64,000 bases of DNA from assembly GCA_014925825.1 (NCBI GenBank), contig JACGCK010000031.1, forward strand, positions 124,001 through 188,000. Reading direction: 5' to 3'. The stretch is from Pholiota molesta. Taxonomy: Eukaryota > Basidiomycota > Agaricomycetes > Agaricales > Strophariaceae. Shown here one piece after another: positions 54,903 through 63,509 of the stretch; within the stretch, counting starts at the first letter, position 1, and every line of letters starts with the position of its first letter. The notes beneath the pieces are model-generated. The model was not told where the DNA came from and made no database searches. It worked only from the letters and a program-made list of their open reading frames with translations. The position numbers and the translations under genes were made by a program.

Positions 54903-56821
54903 CGCGCCGGCAGGAGCTCCCTTGGTGGGGAGAAAAGGCGGACGCGGTCTGCGGGAAATTTGCTCCGGTACTCGTCCAGAAGAAGACGAGAAAGGAGATC
55001 AGCCCGAATATTCAACTTCCCAGGGATGTGTCGTACTCGTAAATCTATGCCAGATTCGAGGATAATGCCAGCTATGGCAAGGAGGGGGCCGTTGTGAATG
55101 GTCTCGTTTGCACGGAGAGTGTTGAACACACTGACAGCATCAAGACTGTCGGTATGGATGAGTAGTTTACGTGGTGGTTTAGGCAGAGAGGCAACATGGT
55201 GGATGGCAGAGAGAATGGCCACCAATTCTAGGAAGAAGATGTCGATAATGATGTCTGGAGGGCAGGGAGCCAGCTGATACATAAAGCCGAGGCTGGCATA
55301 AGTGAAACCCATCCCCAATTTGAGGCTGGCATCAGTCCAAATTACCATGTCTGCGTCGGAATCATCCCAGATGCCATCGTCAATGAAGCGAATGCCAGAT
55401 GACTTTGGGATTACCGCGGCCAGCCATGAAAGGTCAGTAATGACCTGTTTGTTGAGAAAGATGCTTCCTGAAGCCAGCGATTTTCCGCTCGTCTTTCGAT
55501 AGAGCTCGGTGATCGCGGGACGGCCCCATGGAAGAATGTTCAAAAGCCAATTGATGTGGCCGCCAAGACGTTGCCATTCACGCAATGGATGTTTACGGTC
55601 CTTGGCAGAGATGAAAGCGTTGATGCGTTCAACGATGTCGGTGATGGAGGAAGGAGGAAGAGACAAAGAACCCTCATTAGGGTTAACCCAAAACCCAATG
55701 ATCTTCAAAACATCTCCATGTTCCTGCTTCTTGTCCTCAAAAGGGCAGCCGATGGCTTCCCAGAAAAGAAGGAGCTGGACTTGACGTCGAGGACGAAGCA
55801 TTCCGTGGTAGAAAATGAGATTGTCTGCGAAGTCCCATCCATAGAAGTCATCCATGTAAACGAAGAGGCTGAGGAGACCCAGCTTCCGGACACCCAGCCA
55901 ACACAACAAGCCGGAGACAGCACACCAGCACCGAGGCGAAGCTCTGTTCCCAAAAACAAGTCGTCGTACGATGTGAAGAATGCCGTCGACACCCACCACC
56001 TGTCGTAGCTGGAAAATGGGGTGTGCTGGGAGATTGAGGAATGCTGAGGCGACATCGGACTTAAAACAGACCATACAGCGACCTTTGTTGGCGGAACGTG
56101 CTTCACGAAGGGCCTGACCAAAGTCATGCATATCATCGTAACGAACCTTCGCTTCAGCTCGGGGAATCCCATCATTGATCCCAGAGCCACTGTGGTCCGT
56201 GATGACGCGAGCCTTCTCCTTCTGCCAGACCACGAACATAGGTGATCGTTTCATGCCTGGCAAAAGGTCGGATATAGGAAGAGGTTCATACCAGCGATTG
56301 GCGGCAATCTCCTTGTCACGGAAAGTGCGAATAGCTTCCAGATCTGCTTCTTTGGAGGAATATGTCTCCTTGGAATCAGCCAGGATTTCTTCGGCCCATT
56401 CACTCTCATCGAAAGGCCAGAAACCATATCGCAGGCCATCCAACACTGATTTGACAAATGGCTGATTAGGGTGATCATGCAACATGCGCTCAAGCATATC
56501 GACGTTGAAGGGTGTTTCCACCTTGATATATCCCTCCATAGCTTTAAGTGAAGCTTGAATGGTGGGGTCATTGAAAAGATGAGTAGGAGGAGAAGGCAAT
56601 GGTGGTGCGGTTTCGGTGTGAAGAGCAGCAGGAGAGAGAGTTGGCGAATTCGAATCAGTCCATGCAAACCGACGACGAAAACGCGGGACCCCGTCGAGAG
56701 GTTGAGCCTTGCGCTTTAGGCCAGACGACGGGTCAGAAAGGGTTTTAGGCCCTTCCTGCCGGACCCGAGCTACTCTCTCCAGCACCTCCACTCGTTCCTG
56801 ATTTTCCTTTGACAAAGGCAT
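54884..56821 (-). CDS. Reverse transcriptase-RNase H of the retrotransposon
   Basis: The chosen start at 56821 (MPLSKENQERVEVLERV) gives about 645 residues; the open frame continues upstream to 58207, but that part is the antiframe of gag. The N-terminal basic linker is followed by the polymerase: PMFVVWQKEKARVITDHSGS, MVCFKSDVASAFLNLP, RLVFGNRASPRCW and the catalytic VYMDDFYG box. RNase H follows with IWTDASLKLGMGF, LELVAILSAIH, HTDSLDAV and IPGKLNIRADLLSR, so the acidic active-site residues are present. It copies the RNA into DNA in the cytoplasm. It overlaps gag by about 77 nt in a different frame, suggesting frameshifting or a separate start. Confidence 0.9.
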   Translation of the reverse strand: MPLSKENQERVEVLERVARVRQEGPKTLSDPSSGLKRKAQPLDGVPRFRRRFAWTDSNSPTLSPAALHTETAPPLPSPPTHLFNDPTIQASLKAMEGYIKVETPFNVDMLERMLHDHPNQPFVKSVLDGLRYGFWPFDESEWAEEILADSKETYSSKEADLEAIRTFRDKEIAANRWYEPLPISDLLPGMKRSPMFVVWQKEKARVITDHSGSGINDGIPRAEAKVRYDDMHDFGQALREARSANKGRCMVCFKSDVASAFLNLPAHPIFQLRQVVGVDGILHIVRRLVFGNRASPRCWCAVSGLLCWLGVRKLGLLSLFVYMDDFYGWDFADNLIFYHGMLRPRRQVQLLLFWEAIGCPFEDKKQEHGDVLKIIGFWVNPNEGSLSLPPSSITDIVERINAFISAKDRKHPLREWQRLGGHINWLLNILPWGRPAITELYRKTSGKSLASGSIFLNKQVITDLSWLAAVIPKSSGIRFIDDGIWDDSDADMVIWTDASLKLGMGFTYASLGFMYQLAPCPPDIIIDIFFLELVAILSAIHHVASLPKPPRKLLIHTDSLDAVSVFNTLRANETIHNGPLLAIAGIILESGIDLRVRHIPGKLNIRADLLSRLLLDEYRSKFPADRVRLFSPPRELLPARWRECF

Positions 56822-58214
56822 CTCGCTTAGCTTGGAGGAGGATGTCACAGGTCGAGTTGTCTCGTGCTCGGTGCTTAAGCCCACACTCACTACAGATCCC
56901 ATGCAACCTTCGGTTAGGGCAAGGATCACTGCACTTGCCGAAGTTCCAATTCTGACAAGGAACTGAACGAATTTTCGACTGCTGCCCTGAAGAAAGGCCT
57001 GACTGAGACCGTTTTCCAAGTGAGGATGTCGATGTCGAAGCACGGAAGAGTTGTGACAGCAGCGAGAAATGATAATTGGATTCGACATCCAAACGGAAAG
57101 GGCTCTTTGAATACCGATCTCGAACTTCGAGATCAAAGTTAATTGCAGACTTTGGATCTGGTACTGCGCGGAACATGTTAAGGATGTATTGGTGGTATGC
57201 GGCGAGCTCGTCCGTACGGTGACGATAGACCATACGAACTCCAGCGCTCCAAGTGCTGAAGACACGAGACCATTCCGACTCGGACTTAAGGGGTTTGCGA
57301 GCTGTCGAGTTATCCTTCTTGATGAGGGCAAACCCGCCAGCAAATTCCCGTGGATCATCATTGTGGTCAAATCCCCAGTCCATGGAAGCATGGAGTTTCT
57401 CAAAGTCAACAAAGTGGTCTTGAACAATGAGTTTCCAGATGGAGCGAGGAATTGGATCCAAGAGAGGCTGAACCTGCAGCATGTCGACAAGATTGTCGAT
57501 CGTCTTCTCCGAAGCGAGAGCTCGACGAAGCTCCCAAGTGGTCTTGATATGTGGATCATCCACATTAACACTGCATAATTGCTGGAGATGGGGTGCGAGA
57601 GCGAGGACATGGCTGGGGAGCGAGAAAGACTCAGATGGAGATGGCTTGATATTGAACAACTCTGCAAGATCTTCGGCTGACAGCCCAGAGGAAGCCGGCT
57701 CGTGCAACTTGGGAGCGATATGTTTGAGCTTGGCGCGGAGGACTGCCCAGGCAGCGGACTCAGATGCTTTCTTCCTAGAAGCTTCGTAGCGAGCCCGTGC
57801 GGCAGATTCAGTTTCAGCTCGCCGAGCACGATACTCTTCGATCTCGGATTCGGTGAGGCCCTCCGGAGTTTTCTCGCGTTGATCAGATGTCTGGGTTCCA
57901 TCGTCGGCGGGGTCGACCTGCTCGGGGCCGCTTCGCTGCTGATCGAGACATTGTTCCAGGAGGTTGAGATAATCTCGGCCCTCCCCAGGGTTGGCCCCAA
58001 GTTCTTGTAACTTCTCCAAGAATTTGTCGGAAGGGAATCGTCCTTCGAGAACGTCCTCGACGAGAGACTTGAAGCCTTCGACTCGAAGTCGTACTTCTTC
58101 GACTTGCCCGCCACCAGAGGCTCCGCTCGTCGGAGTACTGCTCGAAGCGCCAACTGAGCTGCCGCTGGCGGGTGCACCGCTCGCGTCGCTAATTGGAGGA
58201 TTGACATTGGTCAT
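56745..58214 (-). CDS. Gag-like protein of the retrotransposon
   Basis: The start MTNVNPPISDASG (58212-58214) was chosen; the frame is open further up into A1. The N-terminus is Ser/Gly/Ala-rich and probably disordered, followed by a helical Glu/Arg-rich region (EYRARRAETESAARARYEA) that could form a coiled coil. The central part (ITTW/TTWELRRALASEKTID, VQDHFVDFEKLHASMDW) is structured. The C-terminus has a Cys-rich cluster (CQNWNFGKCSDPCPNRRLHG, then CSECGLKHRARDNSTC) that likely binds zinc and nucleic acid. This is a nucleocapsid-type domain, different from the CCHC knuckle of common retroelements. Confidence 0.85.
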   Translation of the reverse strand: MTNVNPPISDASGAPASGSSVGASSSTPTSGASGGGQVEEVRLRVEGFKSLVEDVLEGRFPSDKFLEKLQELGANPGEGRDYLNLLEQCLDQQRSGPEQVDPADDGTQTSDQREKTPEGLTESEIEEYRARRAETESAARARYEASRKKASESAAWAVLRAKLKHIAPKLHEPASSGLSAEDLAELFNIKPSPSESFSLPSHVLALAPHLQQLCSVNVDDPHIKTTWELRRALASEKTIDNLVDMLQVQPLLDPIPRSIWKLIVQDHFVDFEKLHASMDWGFDHNDDPREFAGGFALIKKDNSTARKPLKSESEWSRVFSTWSAGVRMVYRHRTDELAAYHQYILNMFRAVPDPKSAINFDLEVRDRYSKSPFRLDVESNYHFSLLSQLFRASTSTSSLGKRSQSGLSSGQQSKIRSVPCQNWNFGKCSDPCPNRRLHGICSECGLKHRARDNSTCDILLQAKRDAFVKGKSGTSGGAGESSSGPAGRA

Positions 58215-58254
58215 TAGATATGAAGTTGATGGGCGAGGGTACCGAGGTGCAAAG

Positions 58255-58651
58255 TCGAAAGAAAAGGGCTCAAACAAATGAGTGATTAATGGAATCTAGA
58301 ATAGATTAAGAGAGGCGAAGCCTCGAAGAGATTAATCACTGTGCAAAGGGTGTAATGTTCAGTGCTGGAGGAGAGGATGAAGCGCGGGGCGCTTACCTGT
58401 GCTGAGATGTCGAGATGAGAAGTCTGAGGACAAGAGCAGCACAGGTGTGGAAGAGCTGATGGCCGAAACCTTTTCCTGACTAAGCATCCGCTAGAATATA
58501 GCACCAAGACAGAAATTCGGCACACCATTTTGAGTGCATACGAGCGGTGCTCGGCACAAAGAGAGAGCGAGCGGAGCTCGAAGGTAGAACTCTGAGCGGG
58601 CTCAGAGGCCTACGGAATGACTCCCTACCCTTGGAATCCGCATTACGACGA
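58255..58651 (-). repeat. Long repeat A1 (5' end of the retrotransposon)
   Basis: The 5' terminal repeat in sense orientation. It is identical to A2 over the main block and lacks the 89-nt insert. Just inside it lie the open gag frame and the chosen gag ATG. Confidence 0.9.
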
Positions 58652-58655
58652 AGAC

Positions 58656-60130
58656 TCGCTCGTTGTCTTTTTGTGAAAGAGACTCACGCTCATGGCCAGG
58701 ATAAATTATGAGGAACAACATCTATTCACAAGACCTATGCGACTACAACAGCGCTGCTAAGATAGTATAGAGAAGCAACGACCGCCGGACAGGGCATCAC
58801 TTGCCCAAAGGCGAACAACCCGTCCAGCCAATCGAATGCACGCCCAAAACGATACATCAACAAGAGAAAGACGTCTTCTCGAAAACATAAGTAAACCCGC
58901 AGCAACGCAAAGCCATAGAAACCAAAGAAGCTGGCCATCGAAGCAAGCAAGCAGTTTGCAGACAGCGTGGAAAAAGGCGCTCCAAGGCACAAGAACAAAC
59001 GAACCATCTCCCAAAAAAAAAACAACAACAGCCCATCCACACAGCGCAAAAACAACAAAACCAAAACAAAAAAAACGCCACCGCCCAACCCCCACCACCC
59101 ACGCCGCACCCCGCCCCCTCCACGCACCCCCGATCCCAGCCCACATCACCACACGAGGCGGGCACCCAATCCCCGCCCGGGCGCCAATCGCCACCACGCC
59201 GCAGCGCCTCCCCTCCAGAGCTCGCCAGGATAGGCACTTCCTCCCGCGATCCTCGAAACAAAACAAAAAGGCACACGCGATCAGCACCCCATCAAGGAAG
59301 GGACCCACAAACCTCGGCAGCCGGCGCCACCACGCATGCACGCTCCCACAGGCACGGCGCCTAACAAGAGTGGACGGGAAGAGGGGCCGTGGCTTGCTCG
59401 CTTCCTTGCGTTTCTTTCCTTATTTTCTCTCGGGCCCAGGAGCACGGCGGAATCACAGAGGCGCCACGCGACGTAATGGAAGGCCCGCGGAAAGGGTGGC
59501 ACGACCGACCGACCGAGGACGCTGATCGACCGGAGGCCCATCGCACGCACCAAATGAAAAAGGACAGACCATGGTTTTCTCTGATTACACTTGCGTTTTG
59601 AACTGCGCCAGCGGTGGGGGACGGGATATAAATCTTGGTACTTGCAACACATATTACTAGCGACGGGACGAGATTGAAGCAGATTGCAGACAGAGAAACT
59701 TGATAACTTGAAAGAGAGCTGTAGACGACGGGAGGGATAGAGTAAAGTTTGTAGTTCTTTTTTTCTTTTGGGGTTTGCAGGAGCGTTCAACATGTCTTGT
59801 CCGAATTATAAGATTATTAAACTTTTGATTTCGCCCTTCTTCCTTGTCCTCGTTCTGCGGTTCTGTTCACTTGAACTTGAGACCCGGACCTCGTTGACGA
59901 TGAATTAGAGAGAAAAGGGAGTGGAATAAAAAAAGATGCGGTCAGATGAAAAAGAACTCAAACGCAACAAGCAAACAAAGCAGGGAGAAGAAAAAAATAA
60001 AGAAAGGAACCAAAACAAGTCGAGAAAGAAAAAGCAACAGCATGTGTGATGAATCCGTACCAGTCCAGACCGATATGTGCTTGCATCGGCCCAAGAAGGT
60101 TGGATGACCACACTGGCAAAGCGGGCATGT
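58656..60130. other. Intergenic, biased composition, no gene seen
   Basis: About 1.5 kb between the retrotransposon and the TRA2-like gene. The stretch 58950-59240 is A/C-rich (runs of C and A). Open frames on both strands there are probably caused by composition. Part may be 3' UTR of the TRA2-like gene. Confidence 0.5.
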
Positions 60131-61239
60131 TTACCACCTGTTACCTTCCGCAGCAGCCGTAGTCGGAGCAATGGCGTCATAGTCCTTGGACGCTCCATTA
60201 GAACGAGGGGGTGGACTGCTGCCTCGAGGAGGAGGGCTCCTGGAGTAACTCCTGCGACGCCTGTACTCAGGCGAGTATCGTCCGCCCTTGGAAGGCGGGG
60301 GACTGCGGCGGTCACGCCAGTCCCTATCACGCCCGTAGGTATCGCGGTCGCGCTCACGGTCCCTGTCCCGGTCGCGGTCATCACGGCGACGAGGGTAGTC
60401 GCGGTCCCTGTATGAGTCACGACGGTCGTCACGGTCCCGACGGTCGAAGTCGCGAGTCGCACGGCGGTGGCCCATATACTCCCCGGGGGTGGAAGCATGG
60501 GGGCGGTCGGTCACAGAGTAATCGACGCGGATTCGGCGGCCATTGAGTTCCTAAAAATAGGGAAAGTTTAAACGCTGGACGCTGATAGGGTGTGATAACG
60601 TTTACTCACGATTCCATTGAGGCTTTCGATGCACTTCGTGGCCTCCTCAACGGTAGACATGCGGATAAAACCAAACCCGCGGGAGCGATCGGACTGCTCC
60701 AGACGAGGTACACGTGTTCAGCATCGTTGCCCGTGCCACAAAGGGGCATATGGATGACTCACCCTTTGGTCATAGACGATGGTCACCTTCTCAACCCGCC
60801 CGTAGCGGCTGAACTCGTCTTCGAGGTCGCGCTCCTGGGTGCGGATGCTCAGGCCGAAGACACCGAGCACGTTGCTCGGATTGGGCTGCTGCTTGGACTT
60901 GTCAGCGTACACGCATGCTTGGGGGAGAAACAGAAAAATGACTAACAAGTGGGGCCTGGGCGCGTCTGGGAGGGGGCGAGCGCCTGCTGCGGTAAGGCGG
61001 GGGGCTCCTGTGGTAGCTCCTCGAGTCCCCATTGGCGCCGTTGCTATTGGCGCTGGGGCGAACAGGGCTCCTGGAGCGAGACCTGCCCCGTGCAGGAGGG
61101 GGGTCACGGTCAGCGGCCGCAGGGGCGGGGGCGTTGTACGCGTCCGAGTAGGGGTCGACGGGGTTGGATCCTGATTCTCCGTACTGCAGGGCACAATGAG
61201 CTCGGTGTCTCAGACGACGCGGGCAGCGTCACTCACCAT
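60131..61239 (-). CDS. TRA2-like RRM/RS splicing factor
   Basis: Tra2-type proteins bind purine-rich exonic enhancers and regulate splice-site choice in the nucleus. Exon 1 seems to be only the ATG (61237-61239), followed by a GT-AG intron; exon 2 starts at 61183 ([13 protein letters not shown]). An RS-like N-terminus ([26 protein letters not shown]) precedes the [23 protein letters not shown], then [10 protein letters not shown], the RNP1-type motif RGFGFIRMS and [12 protein letters not shown]. The C-terminus is a long Arg/Asp-rich tail ([15 protein letters not shown]), then [10 protein letters not shown], ending EGNRW. Several introns are present. It is divergent from the L18 gene, with about 355 bp between starts. 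Confidence 0.88.
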
Positions 61240-61593
61240 GATGGTTCAACAAGACGAGGTGTTGTGCTTTGTTTGGCTCGAAAATTGCATTCTAAGCCCG
61301 CGAGACGGCGGCGGGCCCCTGCGGGCGGTCTCATTTCTCGGGTACTGCGGGTGCAACAGTCCGTGCACGGCCTCTACGACATCGCCAGCGTGCGCCCAGG
61401 GTCTGCCAGCTTCATTTCCATGGTCCTGGACAGCATTTCCCCGCAACAGGCGCAGCGGAGGCGAGAAAAACACGGAAGAGCCCCGGAATGCATTTGAAGC
61501 GGAGCTTGAACTCAAATTCCCGTCTGTACAGTTCATCAAGCCCCACTGTGCGTTACACAACAGCCCCAAACACATATTCGGCCAACCGTCAAG
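61240..61593. promoter_or_regulatory. Shared divergent promoter region TRA2-like / RPL18
   Basis: About 350 bp between two start codons of strongly expressed types of gene. Both genes have an intron directly after the ATG, so downstream introns may also contribute to expression. I did not find a named box. Confidence 0.5.
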
Positions 61594-62402
61594 ATGGTGA
61601 GCTCGTCGTCGCACACGGTCCCGGGGGGCATGCTGACCGCGTTCATAGGGTATCGACATCGCCTCCCACCACGTCAAGAAGGGGAACCGCACCGCACCCA
61701 AGAGCGAGGACCCCTACCTGCTTCTCCTCGTGAAGGTACATATCATGCACTTGCCGTGTCGCAGCGGAGAGGACGGGATTTCTGACGGGGATTTTGTTGA
61801 ATAGCTGTACCGCTTCCTGGCCCGCCGTACCGATTCCAGCTTCAACAAGGTGCGTTTGATTCGAGAATCTATCTGCAAATATCAGTTTTTGGAACTTAGT
61901 ATAATTTATCTTGTAAATCAGGTGGTCCTGCACCGTCTTTTCCTCTCCAAAAACAACCGCCCCCCCTGTCCCTCTCCCGCATCGTCAAAGAGACCGCCAA
62001 TGCCCCTGAACTGTCCAACAAGGTCATCGTCCAAGTCGGCACCGTCACCGATGACACCCGCATGACCGCCCTCCCCAAGATCACCGTCGCTGCGCTGCGA
62101 TTCACCCAAGCCGCGAAGGAGCGCATCATCGCCGCCGGCGGTGAGGCCCTCACCCTCGACCAGCTTGCCACCCGCTCCCCCACCGGCTCGAACACCATCT
62201 TGTTGAGGGGTGTCAAGACGTCCCGGGAAGCGTACAAGCACTTCGGCATGGGTACGAAAATTTGCGGTGGCTGTCATCTACGTTATTCATTTCGGCTCTC
62301 TTTACAGGACCCCACAAGAACAAGAGGCCCTACACCATCTCCAAGGGCCGCAAGTTCGAGCAAGGTCGTGGGCGCAGAAAGTCGAAGGGTTTCAAGGTCT
62401 AA
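61594..62402 (+). CDS. RPL18: 60S ribosomal protein L18 (eL18), one base missing in a C-run
   Basis: The model joins 61594-61596 (ATG only), 61649-61735, 61805-61849, 61922-62251 and 62308-62402. Exons total 560 nt; one extra base would give 186 codons plus stop, the usual eL18 length. The start reads [20 protein letters not shown], then [15 protein letters not shown] and [15 protein letters not shown]. The frame breaks at a run of seven Cs (61960-61966), and the family sequence [19 protein letters not shown] resumes in the next frame. From there it is intact to [19 protein letters not shown]. As the gene is essential in other fungi and otherwise perfect, the missing C is probably a sequence error. 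The product is a structural protein of the large ribosomal subunit. Confidence 0.9.
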
Positions 62403-63509
62403 ACAGCCTTGCTCAAAACACACGCAGCGGGGACGGGACTCGACTGCGAAAGACGAGGGGAGTTTTGTGCGACGAGCGAATACTCTCTGGTGGGCTTGTT
62501 GGCTGGTGGTTGGTCGGTTTGGGCCCGGGTGTCGAAGTTATGCATTATGTGTCGTCCCTTTCCAACTCACTTCTGTTGTCGCATATGCACTTCCTTCTTC
62601 ACGTCCTATATGATATGCATTGAAAACACCACGCTGCTTTGGGAATGTCATTCCTTTGCCATGGCTACACTCACTCTTGACGTTGCCTGGACAACACTTG
62701 GTCTTTGACGCAAAATAATTGATCTTTTCTGCATGCAGATTTATCGGAAGCCATTTGAAGTCTGGGCCTTTCACTTGATCAACATCATTTTGCCTAAAAC
62801 ATGTTTTCGTCGAGCAGACAAAATAACATTCTTCTCGCCTGCGAATTCTCAAGAAATTGTTCCCTGATTGTCCCTTACAGCGCGCCAGGCTTTGGCCACG
62901 TATAGTTCTCCTCGAACCTCTATATCAACCTCAGTACTGTCAATGTTAGAAACCTGTTGGCCACTTTCACTGTTTCGTTGTCTTGGGCCTGTGCTCGCGG
63001 CTGGATTTGGGCTCTCTTATGGGAGGAAGTCTCGATGTGCAGGATACCACATTTATATGCATCTTGTAACTTGACAAATCTCAGCGATGCTCCATCACCG
63101 CGACTTGAAAGAATAAGAACCTGCCAAACCGTTATGTCGGTTAACGTTACCGACGAATGACTTCACGAGGTGGTCGCAATGGCCGGAGACGCTTGACGGT
63201 CTGTGGCAGGCTGAGCTTTAGCAAAGTCAGCGATGACTCTGATTGCATCTGGATATGGCCGACAAAACTTCTAAAATTTGTCCAAACATTTTCAAGACAC
63301 TTCCGTTCAAGCAACATACAACATAATCGAGAGCGTCATTCAATCTGGGTTCAAAACGGTATAGAGCGACTAAATCGAGAGCAAGCCATATCAAAATACG
63401 CAGTTTCCAAGATAGGGAAGATAATAAAGAATAACAGCTATTAGTATAGGTATAGTAAATCTGCGATTCTACAGGCTTAGATACGCAGGGTAGAACAAAA
63501 ATACCGGCC
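62403..63509. other. Intergenic between convergent genes
   Basis: About 1.1 kb with no supported gene. The segment 63355-63410 resembles the flank at 42247-42300 downstream of another F-box gene. Confidence 0.55.

Larger units (their letters stand above)
53015..58655 (-). mobile_element. Tyrosine-recombinase retrotransposon (Ngaro/DIRS-like)
   Basis: The element is about 5.6 kb on the minus strand. Its parts in sense order are repeat A1, gag, RT-RNase H, tyrosine recombinase, then repeats B1, A2 and B2. This is the split direct repeat plan of Ngaro- and PAT-like elements, which circularise and insert by a tyrosine recombinase instead of an integrase, and so make no target duplication. A1 and A2 are identical over about 376 bp, which indicates a recent insertion. 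A 6-bp word GAAGAC occurs at both outer edges (53015-53020, 58650-58655). All three ORFs are open and overlap slightly, so the element may be active. Confidence 0.9.

Noticed and set aside
56822..58207. Upstream half of the long minus-strand open frame that leads into the reverse transcriptase
   Set aside because: It overlaps gag in another frame and lacks any domain; the protein-like part with polymerase and RNase H motifs begins near 56821.
58735..59525. Overlapping open frames of 130-230 codons on both strands beside the retrotransposon
   Set aside because: Composition is A/C- or G/T-rich with no recognised domain, conserved motif or splice structure; probably chance.
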